Origin: Candidatus Aquidulcis sp.
GTDB taxonomy: Bacteria; Chloroflexota; Anaerolineae; UBA4142
NCBI GenBank assembly: GCA_020723345.1
Contig: DYJA01000049.1
Span: 1 to 48,454, forward strand
DNA length: 48,454 nucleotides
Direction: 5' to 3'
Positions 16,887-25,601 of the stretch are shown piece by piece. The number at the start of each line of letters is the position of its first letter. The first letter of the stretch is position 1. Position numbers and translations under genes: made by a program. The notes under the pieces are model-generated. The model was not told where the DNA came from, ran no database searches, and saw nothing but the letters and a program-made list of their open reading frames with translations.

Positions 16887-18243
16887 ATTTGAGGTAGCTC
16901 GCCTTGCCCAACGTTTCAAGCAGTGGCTCGGCGATGAGTTGCGGAAAGATTCCCGCGCCGATCAACACGAGGAATACAAGTACCGCGACGATCACGCCCA
17001 AGTACGGAATGATTTTGATTTCTCCATTCGATTCCTCTACGCGTTCACCGATGACGCGCCACATCGCGCGCAAAATTGTCGCGCCCGCGAGCGCGTTCGA
17101 TCCGACCAAGACCGCGAAGAGCGTCGGATTCGCGCCGCTCAAATCGCGATAGATCGCATAGTTCCCCGCAAAGCCGAGGAGCGGCGGAACTCCGATCAAT
17201 GCCAAGCCGCCCAGCAACAGCGCGCCCGCGCCGACGATTTGCCAGCGTCGTTCGTGATGATGTTCCGCGAAACTCATGCCGCCCGCGACGAGCGCGACGC
17301 CCCACGCGCGATTGATGATCGCCAGCAGCGCGCCCGCCAACGCGAGCCGCGTTCCCAAACCCAATCCGATCAACGCGTGTCCGAGTGGAATCAGCGAAAG
17401 GTACGCGAGCAAGCGCGCGTCGCGGCGTTCGGAAAGCGCGAGCAGCGCGCCCAGCGCCGCGGTCAGCGCGCCGCCGAACAGCAACACGTTCAGCCAGGGC
17501 GACCGCGTGACAAGCCAGGTCACGTCGTTCATTTGTTGCAGCAGCAGCCATAGTCCGACGGACTGCGCGACGCCGACGAGGAACGCGATCCCCAAAGGCG
17601 ATGCTTCATCGGCGAGCGGACCCAGCCAGATGTGCAGCGGCGCGACTGAGAGCAACAAACCAAATCCGAGCGCGAGAAAGACCGCCGCGTTGCGAATCAG
17701 ATCCAAATTCTCCGGCGTCAGCGGATACAGATCGAAAAAGCGACTCGCGAGCAAGAGATTCGCGCTGGCGATGACGATGAGCAGCAAAAATTGCGCCGCG
17801 CCGCCGACGCGACTTTCGCTCTGCGGCTGCGCCGACAGCATCAGCGCGATCAAACCAATCGCCCAGCAAAAGACCGCGAGCGGAAAACTATCGATCACAC
17901 TCGCGACGACGAGCGGAGCGAGCGCCCAAAAGAAAAACGCGCCCTGCGAATTCGCGACGACGCGCGCCGGCGCATTGCTCGGCTGTTCGAATGTCAGCGG
18001 CGCAAAGAGCGCGAGCGCGCTCGTCGCGGTCAGCGCGAGCCACAGAAACGCGCGCGCGCCCGGATCGAGTGTGAGCGTTCGTCCGAGAAAATAAACCGGC
18101 GCGCTCGGCGCGGCGGCGAGCAATGCGGCGATCACGCCTGCGCCGAATAGCGTCGCGAAAAAAGCGAGGCGCGGCACGCGGCGCAGCAGCCGAATCACGC
18201 CGCCGGTGACGACGCACGCCAGCACAATCAGGGCGATGCTCAT
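16885..18243 (-). CDS. Proton-antiporter-type membrane subunit (NuoN/MrpD/HyfB-F-like)
   Basis: A 452-residue protein with 13-14 hydrophobic segments. It resembles the Proton_antipo_M superfamily of complex I, Mrp antiporters and group 4 hydrogenases. The lysine- and glutamate-poor helices include LGPLADEASPLGIAFLVGVAQS, comparable to the conserved antiporter core with a broken helix. The exact subunit cannot be assigned and no hydrophilic complex I subunits are in the window. It overlaps its upstream partner by 4 bp (ATGA), which argues for a two-gene complex or an incomplete ion-pumping module. The stop is inside the intergenic palindrome. Confidence 0.75.
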   Translation of the reverse strand: MSIALIVLACVVTGGVIRLLRRVPRLAFFATLFGAGVIAALLAAAPSAPVYFLGRTLTLDPGARAFLWLALTATSALALFAPLTFEQPSNAPARVVANSQGAFFFWALAPLVVASVIDSFPLAVFCWAIGLIALMLSAQPQSESRVGGAAQFLLLIVIASANLLLASRFFDLYPLTPENLDLIRNAAVFLALGFGLLLSVAPLHIWLGPLADEASPLGIAFLVGVAQSVGLWLLLQQMNDVTWLVTRSPWLNVLLFGGALTAALGALLALSERRDARLLAYLSLIPLGHALIGLGLGTRLALAGALLAIINRAWGVALVAGGMSFAEHHHERRWQIVGAGALLLGGLALIGVPPLLGFAGNYAIYRDLSGANPTLFAVLVGSNALAGATILRAMWRVIGERVEESNGEIKIIPYLGVIVAVLVFLVLIGAGIFPQLIAEPLLETLGKASYLK

Positions 18244-18932
18244 CGGATTTCTCCGCGGCGTTGTCGCAAATCACGGAGTTCTGGAGCTAGGGCGGCGAGG
18301 TTGGCGATCACGAGCGCGAGCAGCAAATCGGAAATGTTGATCAGGCCGTACAACAGCAAGCTGCTTTGCGTCGCGGTTTCGAGGATCACAAAACCGTTCG
18401 TGAACATCAAAATACCGAATCCCAGTCGCAAGACCTCGCGCGAAAGGATCGCGACGAGCACGCCCGCCGCGATCAGCCACAACCCGCCGAACAAAATGTC
18501 GGCGGATAAACCCAGGAACGTCATCGACGACGCAATCCCGATGATGCCGACCGCGACGAGGGCGAGCGCGAACACGCGGAACGGCAAGCCGACGACGAAC
18601 ACTTGCAACCGATACAACTGCCGGATCACGAGACGCGCGGCGGCGTCTTCCGCGTCCTGGAGCGCGCGGCGATAGTTGTCCTCCGCGCGGCGAAACGTGA
18701 AATACAAAATCGCCGCGGCGAACGCGCCCGAAACCACGCGTACCAATGCCATCGGCAGCGGCACCAAGCCCGCCAGCAGCGCCGCCGCGAGCAAGTACTG
18801 CGCGAGCAGCGCGAACAGCGCGACGCGCCAATCGGCGATCAGCACGATGAACGCGGCAGCGACGATCAAGCCGACGAGAATGTTTGCGTTGAAAAATTGA
18901 ATGAGCTCTGGAAAGGAAAGCACCAACGCCAT
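18240..18932 (-). CDS. Membrane protein with HyfE/NuoK-like C-terminal half
   Basis: 230 residues with about six transmembrane helices and a basic cytosolic loop (TFRRAEDNYRRALQDAEDAAARL). The C-terminal helices (LSREVLRLGFGILMFTNGF, then LLYGLINISDLLLALVIANLAAL) recall the NuoK/MrpC/HyfE subunit type. This is a pattern judgement only. I prefer ATG 18932 (MALVLSFPEL) to the longer 18959 start. It is translationally coupled to the antiporter-like gene, which supports a shared membrane complex. Confidence 0.6.
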   Translation of the reverse strand: MALVLSFPELIQFFNANILVGLIVAAAFIVLIADWRVALFALLAQYLLAAALLAGLVPLPMALVRVVSGAFAAAILYFTFRRAEDNYRRALQDAEDAAARLVIRQLYRLQVFVVGLPFRVFALALVAVGIIGIASSMTFLGLSADILFGGLWLIAAGVLVAILSREVLRLGFGILMFTNGFVILETATQSSLLLYGLINISDLLLALVIANLAALAPELRDLRQRRGEIR

Positions 18933-19020
18933 TCTAGCAGAGCGATAACCGAATGTCAAAAGAGTGTCCGGGCTATGCGGGTTCTTCCCTGGTTCAATTG
19001 ATCTGTGACTGGATGCTCAG

Positions 19021-19049
19021 TTGACACTGCAACCAAACAGGCATACAAT
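19021..19049 (+). promoter_or_regulatory. Promoter of the KimA-like permease gene
   Basis: A perfect TTGACA (19021-19026), 17 bp spacing and TACAAT (19044-19049). AGTCAA-T-TTGACT (19056-19068), a 13-bp palindrome, sits at the expected transcription start and could be an operator. Confidence 0.8.
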
Positions 19050-19106
19050 TCAGCCAGTCAATTTGACTACGCATGGGTGGTGCCCTGACCATGATCTTGG
19101 AGGTCA

Positions 19107-19142
19107 AGGGTATTTTTTATACGCGAGAAAAAGGTACCAGTA
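19107..19142 (+). promoter_or_regulatory. Leader hairpin with T-run: candidate attenuator or riboswitch expression platform
   Basis: CCC-T-GACC (from about 19082) pairs with GGTC-A-GGG (ending about 19110), followed by TATTTTTTATA. It lies inside the roughly 85-nt leader between the promoter and ATG 19143, so it looks like a terminator ahead of the gene it would control. I could not match a c-di-AMP (ydaO) riboswitch consensus. Confidence 0.5.
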
Positions 19143-21254
19143 ATGAAAAAGAGCAATGCGCCAGGCGCGCCGGGAGGCGATGAAAAACCGTATAGTTCTG
19201 ACGGCGCGGGCGCGCCCGCGCGCAAAATCAATCCCGATTTAACGATCGCTGAAATCAAGCACGGTGTTCGCCCCGGCGATGTCTACGTCCGGATGCGCCA
19301 GCCGCACAGCCACATTTTTCGCAAAGTCGGTCCCGGACATTTTGTCGCGACGCCCGCGTCGGATGTGCCGACGAGTTCGTGGGAGCGCGGCTATCGCCTG
19401 CTCAAGAAAATCTTGGTTGGGCGTCCGCTGGAGACAGCCGAAGAAATTCACCAACGACTTAATAAAGTCAAATCGCTCGCGGTGTTTGGTTCGGACGCGA
19501 TTTCGTCGAGCGCGTACGCGACCGAAGCCGCGCTCATCGTTCTGGTGGCGGCGGGCAACGGCGCGCTCGGCATCGTGTTTTACACTTCGATTGCCATCGC
19601 GGTCATGCTTTCGATCATCGCATTCTCGTACCGGCAAACGGTGTACGCTTATCCGCACGGCGGCGGCTCGTACAACGTCAGCCGCGAAAATTTGGGCACG
19701 CTGCCGGGCTTGATCGCCGCGTCCGCGCTGCTGATCGATTACGTGCTGACCGTGGCGGTTTCCATCGTCGCGGGCTCCGCCGCCGTGATTTCCGCGCTGC
19801 TCGCGTCGGGCTATGCTGAACAGATCGAAGCGCTCGAAGCCGCGATGCCGGCGTTTCTCAATCTGAACGTCGTCCTGAGTTTGTTCTTCATCGGCTTGAT
19901 CACGTTGGGCAATTTGCGCGGCATTCGCGAATCGGGAACGATTTTTGCGATCCCGACGTACTTGTTCATCGTCAGTCTCAGCGTGATGTTGCTCGGCGGC
20001 TTGTTCAAAGCGTTCACCGGGACGCTGCACCCGGTCACGCCGCCGCCGCTGTTGCCGATCGTCGAGCCGTTGGGCGCGTGGCTGATTCTGCGCGCGTTCT
20101 CCGCGGGCGCGGTGGCGATGAGCGGCACCGAAGCGATTTCCAATGGCGTGCCGGCGTTTCAGAAACCGGAATCGCACAACGCGGCGACGACGCTGACGGT
20201 GATGGCAACGCTGCTCGGCGCGTTCTTCCTCGGCGTGTCGTTCCTCGCGACGCGGATGGGCTTGGTGCCGGGTCAAGAGACGATCATTTCCCAAGTCGCG
20301 CTGGCGGTGTTTGGCGCGTCGCTGCCGTACTATATTTTCCAAATCGCGACGACCGGCATTCTCGTGATCGCGGCGAACACGGCGTTCGTCGATTTTCCGC
20401 GTTTGTCGTCCGTATTGGCGCGCGATAATTTTATGCCGCATCAGTTTTTGTTTCGCGGCGATCGGCTGGCATTCTCGACCGGAATTTTCGCGCTCGGCGG
20501 CATCGCCGCGCTCCTCGTCATCGCGTTCGAGGGGAGCGTTGATAGTCTGATTCACCTGTACGCTGTCGGCGTGTTTCTCGCGTTCACGCTGTCGAATTCC
20601 GGAATGGTCGTCCATTGGTGGAAACTGCGCGGACCCAACTGGCAGACGAGTCTGGTGATCAACGGCGTCGGCGCGAGTTTGTCTGTGATTACACTTGCGA
20701 TTGTTGCAGTGACCAAGTTTGCGCTCGGCGCGTGGATCGTCATCGTCTTGATTCCGATCATCACGTCACTTTTCCTCTTCGTCCACACGCATTATTCGCG
20801 CGTTGCCGAGCAACTTCGCATCGTGCCGACGCAACTCCCGCCGAAGAAGATCGATCAACTGGTGGTCGTGCCGATTGACGACGTGAATTACGCGTCGCTG
20901 CGCGCGATGGCGTTCGCGCGCACGATCTCTTCCGACGTCGTCGTCTTGCACATTTCGACGAATGTCGAGCGGACGGAGAAAGCGAAAGAAAAGATGCGCG
21001 CGTACGCGCCGGATTTGAAAATGATCGTCGTGGATTCGCCGCTGCGCGCGTTTGTGCGCCCGCTGCTGGCGTACGTCGACGCGGTGCACAGCCAACACCC
21101 GAACGCGTTCGTCACAATCGTTTTGCCGGAGTTTATCACCGCGCACTGGTGGGAAAGTTTTCTGCACAATCGGACGGCGGCGCGTTTGCGGAGCGCGTTC
21201 GAAAGGCATCCGAACGTCGCGGTGGTTCTCGTCCCCTATTTGCTGGAACGATGA
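19143..21254 (+). CDS. APC-superfamily permease, KimA-type potassium/amino-acid importer
   Basis: 703 residues. A soluble N-terminus (about 1-110) leads into KVKSLAVFGSDAISSSAYATEAAL, which is characteristic of KimA/YdaO-like transporters. About twelve transmembrane helices follow, then a C-terminal soluble domain (about 560-700: KKIDQLVVVPIDDVNYASLRAM) that resembles a universal-stress-like domain. B. subtilis KimA is a proton-coupled potassium importer inhibited by c-di-AMP. Related proteins carry amino acids, so the substrate is not proven. Transcription starts from a strong promoter and passes an attenuator-like hairpin. A bidirectional terminator follows the stop. Confidence 0.85.
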   Translation: MKKSNAPGAPGGDEKPYSSDGAGAPARKINPDLTIAEIKHGVRPGDVYVRMRQPHSHIFRKVGPGHFVATPASDVPTSSWERGYRLLKKILVGRPLETAEEIHQRLNKVKSLAVFGSDAISSSAYATEAALIVLVAAGNGALGIVFYTSIAIAVMLSIIAFSYRQTVYAYPHGGGSYNVSRENLGTLPGLIAASALLIDYVLTVAVSIVAGSAAVISALLASGYAEQIEALEAAMPAFLNLNVVLSLFFIGLITLGNLRGIRESGTIFAIPTYLFIVSLSVMLLGGLFKAFTGTLHPVTPPPLLPIVEPLGAWLILRAFSAGAVAMSGTEAISNGVPAFQKPESHNAATTLTVMATLLGAFFLGVSFLATRMGLVPGQETIISQVALAVFGASLPYYIFQIATTGILVIAANTAFVDFPRLSSVLARDNFMPHQFLFRGDRLAFSTGIFALGGIAALLVIAFEGSVDSLIHLYAVGVFLAFTLSNSGMVVHWWKLRGPNWQTSLVINGVGASLSVITLAIVAVTKFALGAWIVIVLIPIITSLFLFVHTHYSRVAEQLRIVPTQLPPKKIDQLVVVPIDDVNYASLRAMAFARTISSDVVVLHISTNVERTEKAKEKMRAYAPDLKMIVVDSPLRAFVRPLLAYVDAVHSQHPNAFVTIVLPEFITAHWWESFLHNRTAARLRSAFERHPNVAVVLVPYLLER

Positions 21255-21297
21255 AAAAACCAGGTTTCTCCCCTTCGGGGAAACCTGGTTTTTTCGT
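21253..21297. terminator. Bidirectional rho-independent terminator
   Basis: GAAAAAACCAGGTTT pairs with AAACCTGGTTTTTTC, and an inner CCCC-TTC-GGGG stem sits above a 2-nt bulge. T runs on both strands serve the convergent permease and beta-helix genes. Confidence 0.9.
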
Positions 21298-21299
21298 CG

Positions 21300-22838
21300 C
21301 TATTGTCCTTGAATCGAGTTGCCGTCCGTCTTCCCATCCGCGATGATGTTTTTGGCGTTTCCGGCGAATTTGTTGTTGACGATTTTGTTGAAGATCGCGT
21401 TGGAGAGACGAATCCCGGCGACGGCGTTGTCGTGAATGAAATTGCCGTCGATCAGATTGTCGCGCGTCGCGTACTTGTCCGGGCTGGTCGGCAGAAACGC
21501 GTATTGTTTGGGATCCCACTCGTCCCAATACATGTAAACGCCCATCCGACTGTTGATGATTTCGTTGTTCGCGATGACGCTGCCCCGGCTGTTCCAGGTG
21601 ATAATGCCGTGATTCCGCATGTCGCGAATCATATTATCGCGGACTTCGGTGTTCGTCGTAAAGCCAAAGTACACTGCGTCGTACGAACCCGCCATTTCGT
21701 TGCCGATGATCTTGTTGCCTTTGCAGAACGACAATTCAATCGCGTTGTACAGCGCGCCGATGATCTTGTTGTTTTGGATCGTATTGTTGTCGCCGCAGCG
21801 AACGCCGTGCGCTTTGATAAAAATTCCGTTCGCGTTATCGCCCAGCACTTGGTTGTCTTTGACGACGTTGTTGCTGGAACCGTCTTGCAGAATGATCCCC
21901 GCCGCGTCGCATCCGCGCCCCACGGTGCCGTTACCCCACTTGCAGTAGCGCACATTTTCGCGCGTCGTGTTGTTGGAGACTTCGCTGTTCGACGTGTTCA
22001 GCAAATTGATCCCCCACGCCGAATTTTTGGATGAGGTGTTGTTGCGAATGACGATGCTGTCGCTGTTGCGAACGTCGATGCCGATGGCTTGGCTCTCGGT
22101 CGTGTTGTTCTCGATGCGCGCGCCGCGCACGTCTTCCAGACGAATGCCGCCGCCATCGGTCAAGCCGAGAAAGATGCCAAAGCCGGTGTGATCGATTGTG
22201 TTTAGGTTGTCGGAAAAGACATTATCGTGAATAAAAATATTTTTCGCGCTGGTGACGTTGACGCCGAATTTGTGATAGCGCGCCTTGCAGTTTTTGATCT
22301 CGACATTCGTCGGCGACTCGAGCAGCGGAAAGTTGAATTTGCGAACGGTAATCGCGGCGTAGACGTACTGTTTTTCCTTGACGATCTTTGTATTACCTTC
22401 AATAGTGCGATTGTCACAATCGAGGGTAACATCGTGACTTTGGACGATGAGGCAATCGCGCGTGCCGGACGCGACGATGTCGTTCGTCAATTTGTAAACG
22501 CCCGGCTGCCAAATTTCGGCGCACTGATTCACGGCGAACGTTTGCAGCGGCGTCGGCGTCACGGTTGGCGTGGGCGTGATCGTGCTCGTCGGCGTGGGGG
22601 TGGGCGTCGTCGTGCGCGTCGCCGTTGCTGCGGATGTTGGCGTTGCCGCGCGTTCGGTCGGCGGCGCGCCCTGAGCGGCAGTCGAAGGGGGCGCGCTGCC
22701 GGGATTCGCGGTCGTCGCGCGAACTTGGGTGGGCGCGGCGCGCGTGGGTGTGGGCAGAGGAGTTGGCTCGGCGTCCGCGCACGCGGAGATACTGGCTAGC
22801 GTGCTGAGGGCAATCAGGAGAAAGATCAATTGTCGCAT
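21300..22838 (-). CDS. Lipoprotein with right-handed parallel beta-helix (NosD-like)
   Basis: 512 residues. The N-terminus MRQLIFLLIALSTLASISAC is a lipoprotein signal with the lipid-accepting cysteine at residue 20. A Pro/Thr/Ala-rich linker (about 24-100) should carry the domain away from the membrane. The rest is a pectate-lyase-type beta helix with many NNT/NDN repeats (IENNTTESQAIGIDVRN, IRNNTSSKNSAWGINLLN, IQNNKIIGALYNAIEL). Such domains bind or cleave carbohydrates, or act as periplasmic scaffolds. No catalytic site is evident. The linker contains a copy of the CCTGAGCGG...AGTCGAAGG repeat (about 22669-22689). It lies downstream of the solute-binding gene, with its own likely promoter. 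Confidence 0.82.
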   Translation of the reverse strand: MRQLIFLLIALSTLASISACADAEPTPLPTPTRAAPTQVRATTANPGSAPPSTAAQGAPPTERAATPTSAATATRTTTPTPTPTSTITPTPTVTPTPLQTFAVNQCAEIWQPGVYKLTNDIVASGTRDCLIVQSHDVTLDCDNRTIEGNTKIVKEKQYVYAAITVRKFNFPLLESPTNVEIKNCKARYHKFGVNVTSAKNIFIHDNVFSDNLNTIDHTGFGIFLGLTDGGGIRLEDVRGARIENNTTESQAIGIDVRNSDSIVIRNNTSSKNSAWGINLLNTSNSEVSNNTTRENVRYCKWGNGTVGRGCDAAGIILQDGSSNNVVKDNQVLGDNANGIFIKAHGVRCGDNNTIQNNKIIGALYNAIELSFCKGNKIIGNEMAGSYDAVYFGFTTNTEVRDNMIRDMRNHGIITWNSRGSVIANNEIINSRMGVYMYWDEWDPKQYAFLPTSPDKYATRDNLIDGNFIHDNAVAGIRLSNAIFNKIVNNKFAGNAKNIIADGKTDGNSIQGQ

Positions 22839-22873
22839 TGGGTTTCACTCTCGCAAAGGAATTTCGAGGCGAG

Positions 22874-22901
22874 AGTATAACACAAGGCGGGGCAGAATCA
22901 A
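22874..22901 (-). promoter_or_regulatory. Probable promoter of the beta-helix lipoprotein gene
   Basis: On the minus strand, TTGATT (22901-22896), 16 bp and TATACT (22879-22874), 36 bp before ATG 22838. Confidence 0.5.
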
Positions 22902-22909
22902 AATTCGCG

Positions 22910-22960
22910 GTGTGGGACAATTTGGAAAATTGTCCTACGTGCGATCAAGGCGTCCCACAC
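22910..22960. repeat. GGACAATTT palindrome at the solute-binding gene 3' end
   Basis: An outer GTGTGGGAC/GTCCCACAC pair encloses the inner GGACAATTT-gga-AAATTGTCC hairpin. It overlaps the stop codon at 22945 and belongs to the same family as 29493, 31665 and 46366. Confidence 0.75.
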
Positions 22961-24375
22961 TTTGGTGGAATCCAATTGGGATGACTTGCTCTCCACGCGC
23001 TGGTGGCTTGCTCAAGTTTGCGGACGGCGTCTTGCCATGCGATTTCGGGCGATTTGCCGCGCAATGCGATCTCTTGAAGCATCGTGTCGATGATGCCCGG
23101 CGCGCCAAAAACCTCTTGCACCCACGGCGGAACGGTCGCGGAGCGTTCGAAACGCCCGGCGCGAATCGAGCCCATATTCATCGCCGGGTGGTTGACGTAC
23201 GGCGACCAATCGTAAAACGATTGAATCCAATCGCGATGTCGCCGCACGTACGGCGACGCGTCGTTCAGCGGCATCGCGCGTACCGAGCGCAGCGGCGGAA
23301 TCATGTGCCCCGGCAAAACCATATCGTACCGGTACAACCGGTCGCCGGTCAACAGCCAGCGCAGAAAATCTTTCGCTTCTTTTTGATAGCGCGTCCCGGC
23401 GGCAATCGCAAAGCGACTCCACACGCCCAGCGTCACTTGCGTTTGACCCCACGGCGGAAAAATCACCGTCGTGCGATCTGCGAGTTGGGGACTCGTTTCT
23501 TCGAGTTGGACGCCCAAGCGTCCCGCGTACATCGCCATCGCGGCTTGCCCTTTGAGGTACGCGTCGATTTGCTCGCGATAATCCCAGGTCGTAAATCCCG
23601 GCGGCGCGTATTGACTCAACGCCTGCCACCGGCGGATCGCTTCCAATGCCGCCGGTTCGCCGAACGTCACTTTGCCGTCGCAACTGAAATAGTCGCCGCC
23701 ATTCTGCCAGAGAAAAGTGGAAAAATAATTGAGCGTCGCGATGTTTTGTCCGCCCGGCAGCGCGATTCCATAAACGCCGCCGCGCGTCAGCGCTTGCGCG
23801 GCAGCCAACACGTCGGCGTAATTTTGCGGCACGCCCAGTCCGGCTTCTTTGAGCAGATCAGTCCGTACCCACAAACCGTACACGCTCACTGCGTAGGGCA
23901 GCGCGTACACGCGACCGTCGTACTGAAACAAACTGCCGTCGGCAAAATCGCTCGCGCCAATGTCGCGGACGATGTCGTCGAGCGGCAGAAGATAGCCCGC
24001 GCTGACCCAGTTCGGCATCAGTGTCGGTTCGATTTCGAAAATGCCGAGGTCAGCGCCGGAGGCGAGCGCGGTCAGTAGTCGCCGCCCGCGCGACGCCGGC
24101 GAAGCCATCACAATATCCACTTCGACGTTCGGATTGAGGCGTTGATATTCCACGATGAGTTTTTGCAAAAGCGCGAGTTGCTGGGGATCGGATTCGGTCG
24201 TGAAAAACGGGATAACCTGTGGACCTGCACGCGTGGCGGATGGAGCGGCGCGTGCGGTCGACTGTTTGGGGGGAGTCATCGCGCAGCCCGGCATAGCAAG
24301 CAATACACAGAGAGCAGCCAGCCGGAATACGCTTGGCGCAATCGCCGTGATCGAACGCGTGGATTGGGTTTCCAT
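22945..24375 (-). CDS. ABC-transporter extracellular solute-binding lipoprotein (family 1, sugar type)
   Basis: 476 residues. Signal MLxxL..LLAMPGCAMT has a lipobox with the cysteine near residue 30. The remainder is the two-lobed type I sugar-binding fold (VIPFFTTESDPQQLALLQKLIVEYQRLNPNVEVDI at the start, in parts; ALPYAVSVYGLWVRTDLLKEAGL mid-protein, a typical UgpB/MalE-like segment). Sugar or polyol uptake is expected, but no ABC permease or ATPase genes are adjacent. It is an orphan receptor or uses distant partners. Start ATG 24375 is set by GGAG upstream and the lipoprotein signal. The C-terminus (PPKCGTP) is shaped by the repeat at 22910-22960. Confidence 0.85.
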   Translation of the reverse strand: METQSTRSITAIAPSVFRLAALCVLLAMPGCAMTPPKQSTARAAPSATRAGPQVIPFFTTESDPQQLALLQKLIVEYQRLNPNVEVDIVMASPASRGRRLLTALASGADLGIFEIEPTLMPNWVSAGYLLPLDDIVRDIGASDFADGSLFQYDGRVYALPYAVSVYGLWVRTDLLKEAGLGVPQNYADVLAAAQALTRGGVYGIALPGGQNIATLNYFSTFLWQNGGDYFSCDGKVTFGEPAALEAIRRWQALSQYAPPGFTTWDYREQIDAYLKGQAAMAMYAGRLGVQLEETSPQLADRTTVIFPPWGQTQVTLGVWSRFAIAAGTRYQKEAKDFLRWLLTGDRLYRYDMVLPGHMIPPLRSVRAMPLNDASPYVRRHRDWIQSFYDWSPYVNHPAMNMGSIRAGRFERSATVPPWVQEVFGAPGIIDTMLQEIALRGKSPEIAWQDAVRKLEQATSAWRASHPNWIPPKCGTP

Positions 24376-24391
24376 GTGAGCACTCCACTCC

Positions 24392-24420
24392 ATACTATCC
24401 CAAAAGCGCGTCACTGGCAA
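24392..24420 (-). promoter_or_regulatory. Probable promoter of the solute-binding lipoprotein gene
   Basis: On the minus strand, TTGCCA (24420-24415), 17 bp and TAGTAT (24397-24392), just upstream of ATG 24375. Confidence 0.6.
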
Positions 24421-24465
24421 ATCGGTACAGCACACTAATTTTTCGTATGAGTTGTCTCAAACCTA

Positions 24466-24494
24466 TTGACACATTCCGTAGAGCATCTTATTGT
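24466..24494 (+). promoter_or_regulatory. Probable promoter of the RibD-C/VOC gene pair
   Basis: TTGACA (24466-24471), 17 bp and TATTGT (24489-24494). AAGGAGA follows before ATG 24523. Confidence 0.65.
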
Positions 24495-24522
24495 TGCAAA
24501 CAAACAGTGAAGGAGAGTGACC

Positions 24523-25125
24523 ATGCGAAAAATTATCGTCCTAGCGTTTGTGACGCTGGATGGCGTGATGCAAGCCCCCGGCGGTCCCCAGGAAGATACT
24601 ACGGGCGGCTTCAAACAGGGCGGGTGGACGGTGCCTTACTTTGACGATTTACTGGGCAAGGTAATGACTGTGCAAATGAGCAAGCCCTTTGCCCTTTTGC
24701 TGGGGAGAAAGACATTCGAGATATTTGCATCCTATTGGCCAGATCATGAGAACGAATGGCCAGGGATTAATCAAGCCACCAAGTATGTCGCTTCGAATAC
24801 GCTCTCGAAGCACGCGTGGCAAAATACGGTCTTTCTCAAAGGGAACGTTGCGGATCAAGTAAAAAAGATCAAGCAACAAGATGGTCCCGACATCCAAGTG
24901 CATGGCAGCGCTAACCTGATCCAAACGCTTCTGCAGCACGATCTGGTTGATGAATTCTGGCTGAAGATATTCCCCATCGTACTCGGTACGGGCAAACGCT
25001 TGTTTGGCGAAGGCGCTATGCCTGCTGCTTTCAAGTTATCCGAAAGCAAGAATTCGCCGAACGGAGTCATCGTCGCTTCGTACGAACGCGCGGGAGAAGT
25101 AACGACAGGTTCGTTCGGAACATGA
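24523..25125 (+). CDS. Dihydrofolate reductase-like protein (RibD C-terminal domain family, YyaP/YwjB type)
   Basis: 200 residues. The family markers are MRKIIVLAFVTLDGVMQAPGGPQED at the start, LLLGRKTFEIFASYWP mid-protein and the GSANLIQTLLQHDLVDEFWLKIFPIVLGTGKRLF block, which forms the NADPH-binding core of RibD-C/DHFR-like reductases. Its physiological substrate is unknown. Codon use is more balanced (less GCG-rich) than in the neighbours, suggesting recent transfer. The start is ATG 24523 with AAGGAGA upstream. A VOC-domain gene follows 23 bp later, a frequent pairing in soil bacteria. Confidence 0.85.
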   Translation: MRKIIVLAFVTLDGVMQAPGGPQEDTTGGFKQGGWTVPYFDDLLGKVMTVQMSKPFALLLGRKTFEIFASYWPDHENEWPGINQATKYVASNTLSKHAWQNTVFLKGNVADQVKKIKQQDGPDIQVHGSANLIQTLLQHDLVDEFWLKIFPIVLGTGKRLFGEGAMPAAFKLSESKNSPNGVIVASYERAGEVTTGSFGT

Positions 25126-25148
25126 ATAAACAAGAGGAGAAAGACGAA

Positions 25149-25601
25149 ATGACCAAACTGAACCCGTATCTCAACTTTGCGGGCAACACGGAAGAAGCAT
25201 TCAACTTTTACAAATCCGTCTTCGGCGGCGAGTTCACATCGGTCATCCGCTTCAAGGATATGCCGATGGAAGGTATGGAAATTCGCAAAGCGGATCAAAA
25301 TAAGATCATGCCCATCGGCTTGCCCATCGGCAAACAGGATGTCTTGATAGCGTCGGACACGCTTGAATCGTTCGGACAAAAACGGAGCCAGGGAAACAAT
25401 GTCTCCATTTCGATCCACCCGGACCGCAAAGCGGAAGCGGGCCGGATATTCAACGCCCTTTCCGCGGACAGCGTGATCGAAATGCCCATCGCCGATGCGC
25501 CCTGGGGCGATTACTACGGCAGTTTCCAGGACAAGTTCGGCGTCCATTGGATGGTCGACTACGAGTATCCAAAAGAGAAAAAACAAGAATTCGCATTTCC
25601 C
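25149..25601 (+). CDS. VOC-superfamily (PhnB-like) protein without a stop codon before the opposing gene
   Basis: The frame starts at ATG 25149 behind AGGAG and matches PhnB-like glyoxalase/bleomycin-resistance fold proteins (MTKLNPYLNFAGNTEEAFNFYKSVFGG, then PWGDYYGSFQDKFGVHWMVDYEYPK). Family members end a few residues after this last block, near 25580. Here no stop follows. The frame continues antisense through the whole citryl-CoA-lyase-like gene to 26345. I give the end as the boundary with that gene. CAA at about 25585 would be TAA with one change, or the 3' end may have been lost by recombination. Its ligand is unknown. A variant start at 25122 overlaps the upstream stop. Confidence 0.75.

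Noticed and set aside
19050-19142. ydaO-type c-di-AMP riboswitch
   Set aside because: The leader is only about 85 nt and I could not find the conserved elements of that class; only the terminator-like hairpin is supported.
19239-20615. 458-codon minus-strand frame
   Set aside because: Antisense of the KimA-like permease; His/Arg/Asp-rich without domain features.
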